A stretch of DNA of 11,985 nt from Pirellulaceae bacterium (GTDB lineage Bacteria; Planctomycetota; Planctomycetia; Pirellulales; Pirellulaceae), in contig JABDKS010000759.1 of assembly GCA_013002105.1 (NCBI GenBank), positions 1-11,985 of the forward strand, in the 5' to 3' direction. Below are positions 1-7,096 of this stretch, piece by piece. The stretch's first letter is position 1. The number at the start of each line of letters is the position of its first letter. The notes under the pieces are model-generated. The model was given only the letters and a program-made list of their open reading frames with translations. It made no database searches and was not told the origin of the DNA. The translations under genes were made by a program, and so were the position numbers.

Positions 1-1
1 C

Positions 2-868
2 GCTGTCAGTGCGTCCGGACGGCTGCCCAAATGGCTTAAGCGGCCGATTCCCAAGGGCAACGCCAACCACATGACCCAGGGTCTGCTGGATGAGTTGCGG
101 CTGGAGACGGTCTGCGAAAATGCGAAATGCCCCAATCGAATGGAGTGTTACAGTCAGCAAACCGCCACGTTCATGATTTTGGGCAACGTTTGCACCCGTC
201 CGTGTGGATTCTGTGCCGTCCACCGCGGTCGCCCTCCCGAATTACCCGAAAGCGACGAACCAGAGCGTGTGGCCGAAGCGGCGGCACGACTGGGCCTGAA
301 GCACGTCGTCATCACCAGCGTGACGCGTGATGACTTGGACGACGGCGGGGCCGATCATTTTTATCGCTGTGTGGTCGCCGTTCGCGAACGAACCGGCGCG
401 ACCACCGAAGTCCTGACGCCGGACTTTGTGCAATGCAAACCAGCACTCCATCGCGTCGTCCAAGCACGCCCGGATGTTTTTAATCACAACATGGAAACCG
501 TGCCGCGCCTGTATCGTCGCGTTCGCGGTCCCAAAAGCGACTACCGCTGGACGTTGGGAATGATGCGAAAAGTCAAGGAGTACGACGCGGGTGTCAAAAC
601 CAAAAGCGGGTTGATGTTGGGAATGGGCGAACAGCGAGGTGAACTACTCGAAGCCCTCGCTGATTTGCGCGAATACGATGTCGACTTCCTGACCCTCGGC
701 CAGTACCTGCAACCTGGCGAGAAGTATTTACCGGTCGTTCGCTATGTACCGCCGGAAGAATTCGAGGAACTCGCGGACATTGCCAAGAGCATGGGATTCA
801 AAAAAGTAGCCAGCGGCCCCTTCGTCCGCAGCAGCTACCACGCCCGCGACATGGCCGAGACGGTTTAG
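2..868 (+). CDS. lipA: Lipoyl synthase LipA (5' end missing)
   Basis: Radical SAM enzyme that inserts two sulfur atoms into octanoyl groups on lipoyl domains (pyruvate and 2-oxoglutarate dehydrogenases, glycine cleavage H protein); cytoplasmic. The reading frame is open from base 2 and ends at TAG 866-868, giving 288 visible residues. The first in-frame ATG (71) is too late, because the typical LipA N-terminal segment RLPKWLKRPIP is encoded before it. Allowing for the usual family length, only a short N-terminus is missing. Both iron-sulfur cluster motifs are present: the auxiliary cluster motif C-X4-C-X5-C (CENAKCPNRMEC, visible residues 38-49) and the radical SAM motif C-X3-C-X2-C (CTRPCGFC, 64-71). 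The C-terminal RSSYHA motif (about 276-281), which supplies the serine ligand of the auxiliary cluster, is also there. A 5-bp hairpin (GACGG/CCGTC, 859-873) encloses the stop codon but has no T tract. The gene is convergent with the next one, 32 bases away. Identity is secure. Confidence 0.96.
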   Translation, partial: AVSASGRLPKWLKRPIPKGNANHMTQGLLDELRLETVCENAKCPNRMECYSQQTATFMILGNVCTRPCGFCAVHRGRPPELPESDEPERVAEAAARLGLKHVVITSVTRDDLDDGGADHFYRCVVAVRERTGATTEVLTPDFVQCKPALHRVVQARPDVFNHNMETVPRLYRRVRGPKSDYRWTLGMMRKVKEYDAGVKTKSGLMLGMGEQRGELLEALADLREYDVDFLTLGQYLQPGEKYLPVVRYVPPEEFEELADIAKSMGFKKVASGPFVRSSYHARDMAETV

Positions 869-900
869 CCGTCACCCGAGCAAGATCGCAGTCTGCACCA

Positions 901-2283
901 TTATTGCTGAGTCAATTCATCGGTGACACATTGAATCACGTCGTCCCAGTGGCCGATTTCTTTTTGACGTGCCAGCCGCATCGATGGGTACCAAGGCGTC
1001 GTGTCGCCCTCGGTCAACCAGCGCCAATCGGGAACTCGTCCCAGTAAGGTCCAAACTTTTGTGCCGACAGCCCCAGCTAAATGTGCCAGTGCCGTGTCGC
1101 TGGTGACGACAGCGTCAAGATGTGTCAGAACCGCTGCCGTGTCGGTAAACGCACCGCCGGCACCGTCGGTATCGCTTGGCAAACGAACAATCGAATCGGC
1201 AAAATCGACTTGCTCTAACTGCTCGACACCGTCACCAAATTGCAAATTGATCAATCGCACGTGCGGTAGATCTGCCAGCGGCGCAAAGGTCTTCAACGGC
1301 AAACTTCGGTAGACGTCGGCATGATGCTGTCGATTTCCCTGCCAATTGATACCGATTCGCAATTCACCCTCTTGGACAGGGCAGTGCTGATCGAGCCAGT
1401 TAGCCCAATAGTCAATCAACGCTTGAGAAACGGTCAGGTAACCGCCGGTCACATACTCCGTTGCGTAGGGCAACTCTTGGTGCAGGCCATACCACACGTC
1501 TACCGCATCGATCAGCGACGCGTGGTAGTCGACTGGTGGCACGATCGCGTCATATCGATAAAACGCGGTAATCCCTTTGGCCGAAACGAATAGCGGCACC
1601 ATCTCCGGCGCACACTGCAAATAGACTCGCGCTCCCGCATCACTGAGTACTTTGGTCATGCGAATGAACTGGATGGCGTCGCCGCGACCCTGTTCGCAAT
1701 ACAGCAGAATGGTTTTGCCCTCGAGCGATTCGCCTTGCCAAAGTGGAGCCCCGCATTGCGGACGGTACGTTCCCGGCATCGTCCATCGCCAGCGATACTC
1801 GGGCCAACCCACGTCATAGTTGCCCAATAACAATTCGATCACGCCCAAGTTGCGATGCAATTCAGCGTTGTCCGGATCGATCTTCAATCCGTCCTGGTAC
1901 CATTTCAATCCGCGCTCGATCTGACCCGACCAGACCCATAGCGTTCCCCGATTCTTGAATGCTGAAAGGTACCGAGGATCTTGCTCGAGTGCTCGCTCGA
2001 AACACGCTTCGGCCTCGTCGATCTGACCGCACATTCGCAGCGAGTTGCCCAGGTTGTTCCATGCGATAGGGAATTCGTCGCGGATGGCCAGCGCTTGCCG
2101 ATACGCCTGGGCAGATTCGTCGTATCGTCGCTGATCAAACAGTGCGATGCCAAGATAGACCATCGCTTCGGGATTGTCGGGCGCCTGTTGCAGCACCTGT
2201 CGATAGACCGCTTCGGCTTGTTGGACCTGCCCGGCTTGCTGTAGTTGCCAACCCTGATGCAAGACTTTTTCGATCGAGGGCAT
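901..2283 (-). CDS. TPR protein with heptosyltransferase-like (GT-B) C-terminal domain
   Basis: A 460-residue protein with two parts. Residues 1 to about 160 are tandem tetratricopeptide repeats of 34 residues (about 2-35, 36-69, 70-103, 104-137 and a partial fifth), with the usual Ala/Gly/Tyr/Pro positions (QVQQAEAVYRQVLQQAPDNP). Residues about 185-455 resemble the glycosyltransferase family 9/heptosyltransferase fold attached to TPRs in many planctomycetes: an N-terminal EQGRGDAIQFIR segment (197-208) and a C-terminal nucleotide-sugar-site-like stretch SDTALAHLAGAVG (395-407) followed by PDWRWL (418-423). No signal peptide or membrane segment is seen, so it is probably cytoplasmic. Acceptor and donor are unknown, and catalysis is not shown. 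I chose ATG 2283. The longer frame begins at a TTG (2310) inside the T tract of the sigma-factor terminator and would add nine unlikely residues. No Shine-Dalgarno is visible. It lies just downstream of the sigma gene on the same strand. Confidence 0.85.
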   Translation of the reverse strand: MPSIEKVLHQGWQLQQAGQVQQAEAVYRQVLQQAPDNPEAMVYLGIALFDQRRYDESAQAYRQALAIRDEFPIAWNNLGNSLRMCGQIDEAEACFERALEQDPRYLSAFKNRGTLWVWSGQIERGLKWYQDGLKIDPDNAELHRNLGVIELLLGNYDVGWPEYRWRWTMPGTYRPQCGAPLWQGESLEGKTILLYCEQGRGDAIQFIRMTKVLSDAGARVYLQCAPEMVPLFVSAKGITAFYRYDAIVPPVDYHASLIDAVDVWYGLHQELPYATEYVTGGYLTVSQALIDYWANWLDQHCPVQEGELRIGINWQGNRQHHADVYRSLPLKTFAPLADLPHVRLINLQFGDGVEQLEQVDFADSIVRLPSDTDGAGGAFTDTAAVLTHLDAVVTSDTALAHLAGAVGTKVWTLLGRVPDWRWLTEGDTTPWYPSMRLARQKEIGHWDDVIQCVTDELTQQ

Positions 2284-2307
2284 GATGGCAAGAACGGGGC
2301 ATGTGAA

Positions 2308-2343
2308 CAAAAAAAGGCGACACGTTTTGGAAAACGTGTCGCC
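2308..2343 (-). terminator. Intrinsic terminator of the sigma factor gene
   Basis: A perfect 13-bp inverted repeat, GGCGACACGTTTT (2316-2328) and AAAACGTGTCGCC (2331-2343), separated by two bases. Read on the minus strand it is followed at once by seven T (plus-strand A2309-A2315). It lies 29 bases after the sigma factor stop codon. This is a textbook Rho-independent terminator in the minus direction. On the plus strand the hairpin is followed by TGATGTTTTAA, a much weaker signal. Confidence 0.93.
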
Positions 2344-2372
2344 TGATGTTTTAACGAATTTTGCTTGGTTGG

Positions 2373-3929
2373 TTAATCGAGGAATCCAACCAAGTCTTGG
2401 CTGCGGCTGGGCTGCTGCAGCTTGCGAACCGCTTTGGCTTCGATTTGGCGGATTCGCTCTCGCGTGACCTTAAAGATGTGGCCGACCTCTTCGAGCGTAT
2501 AACTGTATCCGTCGCCAAGCCCGTATCGCAGCTTGATGATCTCGCGTTCGCGATACGACAACGACTTGAGCACGTTGGTAATTCGATCACGCAACATCTC
2601 TTGCGTGGCTCCGATTTGAGGGCTTTCGGCCGCACCATCGGGCAACAAATCGCCAAACTGGCTGTCTTCGCTGTTTCCCACCGGACGATCCAACGAGATC
2701 GGGAAACGACTCATCGTCAACACACGCCGGGCTTCTTCGACCGTCACATCGGCTCGCCGAGCGGTTTCTTCGATGGTCGGTTCGCGACCGAGTTCTTGCA
2801 GCAACTGACGGGCGACGTTGCGCACGCGGCTCATCGTTTCGACCATGTGAACCGGGATACGAATCGTTCGACTCTGATCGGCCACCGCTCGAGTGATCGC
2901 TTGGCGAATCCACCAGGTCGCGTACGTACAGAATTTGAATCCGCGTCGGTATTCAAACTTGTCGACCGCACGCATCAATCCGGCATTGCCCTCTTGGATC
3001 AAATCCAGGAACGACAAACCTCGGTTGCGATACTTCTTGGCGATCGAAACGACCAATCGCAAGTTTCCTTCGCTCAGTTCACGTTTGGCTTGTTGGTATT
3101 CGGCGTAGACCTTGCGAAGCATGATCACGCGATTTCGAAGCGAGGTCGGTGTTTCTTGACAAGCCGTCAGGATTTGACGTCGCTCGTGCAACAGCTTGTC
3201 GCGAACTTCACGTCCATGCTTGGTGCGTTTTTGCTCTTTGATCTCGCGTTCGATTTCTGACAAACGAATCGAGAACTTAGCGAGCAACTCAATGCGCGTT
3301 TCGATGCGCTGAGTACGCAGACCGAGCTCTTCGATCAATCGAACCGCACGACGACGGCGACGAGCGAGCGAGCGCCAAGCCTCGGCACGACGTCGTGACG
3401 AAGCACTTTTGCTGAGCGAAACTTTCCAATCGTGACGATTGCGTTTGAGCAATGTTTGCAAGGTTCGCAGGTTGTGCGGCAAGCGACCGATGATCTGTTC
3501 TTTTTCCAAACGATCGGTCACGCTGACCTGAACGGTTCGGTCAAAGGGCAACTGGCCGCGATAAACCTTTTTCAGCGTCTTGTACGCCTCGACCAGCACG
3601 AAATGATTTTCGAGCAACTTGGTGCGGAAGCGACGACGTGTCTCTTCGATTCGCTTGGCCAACTCGATTTCTTCGCGGCGCGTGAGCAACGGAATCTCAC
3701 CCATTTGGGTCAGATACATACGCACAGGGTCATCGGACCAGGTTTCAGCTTCATCGACGGCGATCAACTCGTCGGGACTATCCAACTGAACCCCACCGGC
3801 GGTGGCAGCAGCAACCGCAGCATTATCGTCTTCGCTGTCGTCAATCGGCAGCTTACGAAATCCACCGGTTACCGCTTCCTCACTCGAGGCGGCGACGTCG
3901 TCGAATTCGTCCATTAAGGTGTCGAACAA
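2373..3929 (-). CDS. rpoD: Primary RNA polymerase sigma factor (sigma-70 / RpoD-SigA type)
   Basis: A 518-residue sigma-70 that directs RNA polymerase to promoters. Region 1.2 is at about 66-98 ([22 protein letters not shown]). Regions 2.1-2.4 are at about 280-360, including the melting helix [15 protein letters not shown] (331-345). Region 3 is at about 360-430, with the finger around SLDRPVG. Region 4 is at about 445-506, with the -35-binding helix [13 protein letters not shown] (488-500). A full region 2.3/2.4 plus region 4.2 is the primary-sigma pattern, not that of an ECF factor. There is no recognisable region 1.1; instead the N-terminus (1-65) is acidic. Residues about 100-280 are a long, charged, Arg-rich non-conserved region. 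The TTG at 3929 is preferred because AGGAG lies eight bases before it; the next start, ATG 3914, would be 23 bases from that Shine-Dalgarno. A strong terminator follows the gene. Identity is secure; the group 1 assignment is very likely. Confidence 0.95.
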   Translation of the reverse strand: MFDTLMDEFDDVAASSEEAVTGGFRKLPIDDSEDDNAAVAAATAGGVQLDSPDELIAVDEAETWSDDPVRMYLTQMGEIPLLTRREEIELAKRIEETRRRFRTKLLENHFVLVEAYKTLKKVYRGQLPFDRTVQVSVTDRLEKEQIIGRLPHNLRTLQTLLKRNRHDWKVSLSKSASSRRRAEAWRSLARRRRRAVRLIEELGLRTQRIETRIELLAKFSIRLSEIEREIKEQKRTKHGREVRDKLLHERRQILTACQETPTSLRNRVIMLRKVYAEYQQAKRELSEGNLRLVVSIAKKYRNRGLSFLDLIQEGNAGLMRAVDKFEYRRGFKFCTYATWWIRQAITRAVADQSRTIRIPVHMVETMSRVRNVARQLLQELGREPTIEETARRADVTVEEARRVLTMSRFPISLDRPVGNSEDSQFGDLLPDGAAESPQIGATQEMLRDRITNVLKSLSYREREIIKLRYGLGDGYSYTLEEVGHIFKVTRERIRQIEAKAVRKLQQPSRSQDLVGFLD

Positions 3930-3931
3930 AA

Positions 3932-3943
3932 CAGGAACTCCTG
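3932..3943 (-). promoter_or_regulatory. Ribosome binding site of the sigma gene, inside a small hairpin
   Basis: On the minus strand AGGAG (plus-strand CTCCT, 3938-3942) sits eight bases before TTG 3929 and decides that start. The same bases form a short inverted repeat, CAGGA-GT-TCCTG, so a 5-bp hairpin could partly hide the site. The hairpin is small, and its effect on translation is inference. Confidence 0.6.
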
Positions 3944-4072
3944 CTCAAAGCGTGTTAATTGGGTTTGGAAATAAGCGTGCTATCAAGCGTTCAATTGACG
4001 GCAAAGAATCGATGATCGTGGTTCGGCTGTCTGGGGCTCTTTGTGGATGCGTGATCTGGTCTGGCTGCACTG

Positions 4073-4106
4073 AACTAACTGCACTGGGCAACTAACTGCA
4101 CTGGGC
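4073..4106. repeat. Two tandem copies of a 17-bp unit
   Basis: AACTAACTGCACTGGGC occurs twice without spacing or mismatch, at 4073-4089 and 4090-4106. A partial copy of its centre (CTGCACTG) lies just before, at about 4065-4072. The repeat is roughly 145-175 bases upstream of the sigma factor start codon, in its probable leader or promoter region. It may be a chance slippage product or a pair of protein-binding sites. Confidence 0.9.
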
Positions 4107-4498
4107 AAATTGGCTCTTGTCGCTAGACAGCATCGGCAAAGATCGGCTCCCGGCGGTTTCGATCAGAGTCTTAGCAAATGGGTCACATTGATTGCATGAA
4201 AGCGAGGAAAAATGTCTGTCAAAAAATCGTGATAACGGTCCAGAGATAATCCCCACTTATCTACGCGTGGACTAACTGCTGATACCGAATCGACGGAGCG
4301 GTTGTTATTGAGTTGAATAAAAGTGAAACGTTACAAACGATGAAGGTTAGGAACTGCGTGAGTGGTTGAAGTCAATTCAAATGGTGTCTGATCTCACATC
4401 CTGCCAGATCGCTGTCGTTTTCCGGCGATCAACATTCCGCTGATCGCATTCGCTCTAGAAGCGTGACTCAATAGGTAGAGAACTGCTCGGAAGACAGT

Positions 4499-4528
4499 AA
4501 AAATCAGTTTTAGCGTCGACGCCAAAAC
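4499..4528 (-). terminator. Terminator-like hairpin, minus strand
   Basis: An inverted repeat, GTTTTAGCGTC (4507-4517) and GACGCCAAAAC (4518-4528). Read as minus-strand RNA its single mismatch becomes a G-U pair, giving a 9-bp stem with a four-base loop. Three bases after the stem come five T (plus-strand A4499-A4503). The orientation would end a minus-strand transcript arriving from about 4553-4840, before it reaches the sigma gene leader. Confidence 0.5.
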
Positions 4529-4552
4529 CAATTCGCTGTGAAACTCTACCAC

Positions 4553-4837
4553 TCATTGCGACGCACTCCTGGTGACCTCCGTGAATTGGGAAAACTTTCT
4601 AATTGTGTGAATCATTCGTGTTGGGTATGAATCTGCCGACTCGGTAAACCCCACCGCTAAATAACCGGACCCATGATTTCTTGCAAAATCCCGTTTCTGT
4701 CTCGAAAATGAATTTGCCGTCATCACAATCGAAAACTGGGGACGGATAATGGTTCGTTGGTGGTGTGGTTGTGGATGGGACTGATTGTTCCGCTGGACAA
4801 GTAAAAACGTATTCACCGTCCAAGTATCCATGACCAT
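4553..4837 (-). CDS. Doubtful small ORF, 94 residues
   Basis: ATG 4837 to a stop ending at 4553. The product is not recognised and has no signal peptide, membrane segment or clear motif; composition is rich in Ser, Thr, Arg and His. A second frame within it (4599-4823, TTG start) is also open, so the coding frame is unclear. No Shine-Dalgarno precedes the ATG. The only support is a terminator-like hairpin 24 bases past the stop on the same strand. It may be spurious or part of a dispersed repeat. Confidence 0.2.
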   Translation of the reverse strand: MVMDTWTVNTFLLVQRNNQSHPQPHHQRTIIRPQFSIVMTANSFSRQKRDFARNHGSGYLAVGFTESADSYPTRMIHTIRKFSQFTEVTRSASQ

Positions 4838-4858
4838 TTTACGTATCTAGCAATAGAA

Positions 4859-5130
4859 TCACCGCAGGAATGATCGACTTGCGTCAGAGTGATACAGACG
4901 AGAAATGCTGTACTGAGTCGGAGAGATAGATGGTGTGGCAAATGAGATAGACTCATCGCTGACCCCGTTTATCTTGTCATCCGTTTGTTGTCGATCCAAT
5001 ACCGCTGGTGCGTACCGAATCAACGATCCGCGAACCCAATGGTTGCTGGCGACGTAAACGAGAGACTCCCCCGGCTCAATCACGCGTTTCAGGCCTGTAG
5101 GCCCTAACTGCCTTCCTGGCGGCATCCGGC
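4859..5130. repeat. Possible Rhodopirellula-type dispersed intergenic repeat
   Basis: A minus ORF of 88 residues spans 4859-5125 and begins with a GPTGLKR-like stretch followed by EPGESLVYVASNHWV. From memory, short predicted proteins with such strings recur in Rhodopirellula genomes, which suggests a repeated non-coding sequence translated by gene finders and not a real gene. The segment includes the small palindrome AGGCCTGTAGGCC (5091-5103). No second copy lies in this window, so the call rests on recognition only. Confidence 0.25.
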
Positions 5131-5316
5131 AAATTCGACCACTCTATCGATGCAACCCAAATCATTCGGATCGCGAGACGAACGAAACAGTTCGTTGTTG
5201 GTTTACCGCGGGTCATCAACAGATGTCCGGCCCGATTAGACTGTCTCAAAGACAACCCAAGGGCGGGAGCGGCGTTGTCGGGTGGTGGTGCCGATTGCTC
5301 TCTTGGATTCTAGTCA

Positions 5317-5341
5317 GACCGACAATCTGGTCCAGTCGGTC
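5317..5341 (+). promoter_or_regulatory. Hairpin upstream of the zinc-ribbon membrane gene
   Basis: A perfect 7-bp inverted repeat, GACCGAC (5317-5323) and GTCGGTC (5335-5341), with an 11-base loop. It ends 27 bases before the ATG at 5369. No T tract follows, so it is not a terminator. It could be an operator or a 5' leader structure. Confidence 0.35.
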
Positions 5342-5368
5342 AGCACCCAATATTGCCCACAAATCGCA

Positions 5369-5908
5369 ATGCACCTGCTTCCCTGCCCCCAATGCCAACA
5401 AACAATCACCGTCTCCCCCAGTCAGGCCGGGGACGAAATTCGGTGCTCGGCTTGTGACACAATCGTCGCTATCCCCAGATTGGGTGAATTGCGCCAATTA
5501 CCGCTGGCCGATCAGGCTGCCGATGCTGCCGTCGTGGATCGCGGTCAGGCAAACGTTGGTGGCCGACAAGTGGTGATTACCTTGTTAGGACTGATCGCGT
5601 TGGTCGGCGTGATTGTCTGCGGTTTTGCGGCGATTCGTTGGTTTTTGGTCGAGCCGACCGCCAGCACCCAATCGCACATCGACGAGATCCGCGTTGCGTA
5701 CGAAGACCTGGATGCCGCGCGGTTCATTCGCGAATTCGAAGACATGGAAAACATCAGCTTGGATATGCCAGCAATGTATGTCTACAAAGTCAAATCTTTG
5801 GAGAAACAGCGGTGGGGGATCATCGCCCTGATCTCCGGTCTGGGAACACTGCTGGCCGGTGCGGCGACCATTTGGGTTGCGTCAAGTAGTCGCACCACAA
5901 AGTCCTGA
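5369..5908 (+). CDS. Zinc-ribbon protein with two membrane segments, function unknown
   Basis: A 179-residue protein. The N-terminus carries a four-cysteine zinc-ribbon pattern, CPQC (6-9) and CSAC (26-29), like the MJ0042-type short ribbons at the start of many planctomycete proteins. Two hydrophobic helices follow, at about 68-90 (VVITLLGLIALVGVIVCGF) and 150-171 (GIIALISGLGTLLAGAATIW). Between them is a soluble, acidic, probably helical segment of about 60 residues (HIDEIRVAYEDLDAARF). Both ends are probably cytoplasmic and the middle segment periplasmic. ATG 5369 is chosen because it places the ribbon immediately at the N-terminus; the frame stays open to a GTG at 5282, but those extra residues look non-coding. 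There is no clear Shine-Dalgarno. A weak hairpin (AACGGA/TCCGTT, 5926-5945, no T tract) follows the stop. It stands alone on its strand. I do not recognise a specific function. Confidence 0.72.
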   Translation: MHLLPCPQCQQTITVSPSQAGDEIRCSACDTIVAIPRLGELRQLPLADQAADAAVVDRGQANVGGRQVVITLLGLIALVGVIVCGFAAIRWFLVEPTASTQSHIDEIRVAYEDLDAARFIREFEDMENISLDMPAMYVYKVKSLEKQRWGIIALISGLGTLLAGAATIWVASSSRTTKS

Positions 5909-6306
5909 CTGATGGGGGTCCTGCAAACGGACACTTGGCTCCGTTGACCCATTCGACGACACCTCACGCCCAGCAGAAATCCAAGGACCCAGCACTGTCC
6001 CGATGCGGCATTTTCCCGATGCGGCGTTGCTGGGTCAGTTGGTCGCGATTGATCAAGGTCGCATCGCGAAATTCACGTCCACCAGCATGGGCGAAAAACG
6101 GAGCATCGGCGGAAAACTGTCGTGCCGACGCAAAGTCGTCTTCGTCGTCCTCCGCAGACAACCAACCGACCGAATGCCTCCTGCATGTATTCTGCATGTC
6201 GCGTGGCGGTTGCCAATGCAGTCACCGCCAACCTTACAGGTTACCGACGCGTTTGGCGAACTCGCGGCAAAACCATCGTATCGATGTCGCGCGGCGCTGG
6301 AGGAAC
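5909..6306. other. Intergenic stretch without a supported gene
   Basis: About 400 bases between the zinc-ribbon gene and the end of the methyltransferase gene. Several overlapping frames are open on both strands (plus 6003-6365, minus 5964-6197, minus 6053-6310). None has a recognisable domain, and they contradict one another; the plus frame also runs into the methyltransferase. There are small direct repeats (CCCGATGCGGC twice near 5999-6026; CTGCATGT twice near 6181-6200). A decayed gene is possible but cannot be shown. Confidence 0.5.
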
Positions 6307-7092
6307 TCAAGCAGTCCGTCGGCGCAACACGTAAACAACATCTTCGGTGGTGGCGTCGACGGTGATCGGTTCTTTCAAGTCGTAACCAAAATCATAGGTC
6401 GCGATCGGCTCCCAGCGCTCACAAGCAGCTATCAGCGCGTCCATTTGCTTTTGCGTGTAACTGCGCAACACCAGTTCGTCTTCGATGCGAAAACTCCGCG
6501 TCGGACAATGAATGTCGAAACGGATACCAAACCGTTCGACACGGCGACGGGGATTACGATCACGCGTCCACATGTGCGTGTTGATCGCCAGATGGCCCCG
6601 ACGGGCCGACCACGATTCGGTCTCGCTTGGCGGTGCTTTGGTCGGCGTCAAATGAACCCCGAGCAAATACAAACCACCGACACGAACGGCGTCGGCCATA
6701 CACTGGAGATGTCCCACTGCCGCCGCTTCGCTAGCGAGATGGCGAAAACTGTTGATCGTATTGAATGCAATGTCGTATCGGCGACGAACTGAGAAATCCG
6801 ACATGTCCGCCACGAACGCGGGCGGTTCTCGATCGTGACGCTCGAAACGTGCGTTACAGAACTCGATCGCTTTGGGATTCAGGTCCAAGCCGCCACAGTC
6901 GAATCCACGTTTGGCCAATGCATAGAGCAACCGCCCGGTACCACATGCGGGTTCAAACATTCGTTTGGCCGGCCGATCCATGTATCGCTGGGCACAACCG
7001 AGAATGAATTTGACTTCGGCAGCACAATCGGCTCCAAAAACCAAATCGTAGTACTTGGGATGGTCGTAGATCGACTCTTTGAGCGTTTGCAT
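6307..7092 (-). CDS. Class I SAM-dependent methyltransferase
   Basis: A 261-residue protein with the Rossmann methyltransferase core. Motif I is FEPACGTGR (46-54), the SAM-binding glycine loop. The acidic end of strand 2 is LDLNPKA (69-75), motif III is VADMSDF (94-100), and strand 4 is YDIAFNTINSFRHL (106-119). The C-terminal half (about 145-261) is beta-rich and Arg-rich and may bind the substrate. The substrate is unknown; small molecules are more typical for this Methyltransf_25-like group than DNA or rRNA. ATG 7092 lies four bases after the stop of the upstream DinB-like gene, suggesting co-transcription and translational coupling. A longer frame from GTG 7149 would overlap that gene and adds no conserved sequence. 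No membrane segment is present. Confidence 0.87.
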   Translation of the reverse strand: MQTLKESIYDHPKYYDLVFGADCAAEVKFILGCAQRYMDRPAKRMFEPACGTGRLLYALAKRGFDCGGLDLNPKAIEFCNARFERHDREPPAFVADMSDFSVRRRYDIAFNTINSFRHLASEAAAVGHLQCMADAVRVGGLYLLGVHLTPTKAPPSETESWSARRGHLAINTHMWTRDRNPRRRVERFGIRFDIHCPTRSFRIEDELVLRSYTQKQMDALIAACERWEPIATYDFGYDLKEPITVDATTEDVVYVLRRRTA

Positions 7093-7096
7093 CGCG

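Larger units (their letters stand above)
3944..5368. other. Long gene-poor spacer between the divergent sigma and zinc-ribbon genes
   Basis: About 1.4 kb, visibly more AT-rich than the flanking genes, with no ORF that looks like a known protein. It contains a 17-bp tandem repeat (4073-4106), a minus-strand terminator-like hairpin (4499-4528), a doubtful small minus ORF (4553-4837) and a stretch resembling a dispersed repeat (4859-5130). It also holds a hairpin just before the zinc-ribbon gene (5317-5341). Promoters for both flanking genes must lie here, but none is clear. No tRNA or other standard RNA gene was recognised by eye. Confidence 0.6.

Noticed and set aside
859..873. GACGG/CCGTC hairpin over the lipA stop codon as a terminator
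   Set aside because: Only a 5-bp stem with no T tract; too weak to call.
2361..3260. Plus-strand open frame of 299 codons over the sigma gene
   Set aside because: Antisense shadow of a well-conserved sigma factor; no recognisable protein.
4217..4222. Perfect TTGACA (-35 consensus) on the minus strand upstream of the sigma gene
   Set aside because: At spacers of 16-18 bases the downstream hexamers (TTCATG, TCATGC, CATGCA) do not resemble a -10 box, so I do not call a promoter.
5180..5193. GAAC-N6-GTTC inverted repeat resembling an SOS (LexA) box
   Set aside because: The Gram-positive type box is GAAC-N4-GTTC; the spacing here is six, and the neighbouring genes are not SOS genes.
6003..6365. 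Possible 120-residue plus-strand protein in the 5909-6306 gap
   Set aside because: It overlaps the methyltransferase end by 59 bases, has no domain or ribosome site, and competes with equally open frames on the other strand.
5935..6792. Long plus-strand open frame of 285 codons
   Set aside because: Most of it is antisense to the methyltransferase, whose SAM motifs are clear; the translation has no domain and is rich in Arg, Ser and Pro as expected of a shadow frame.
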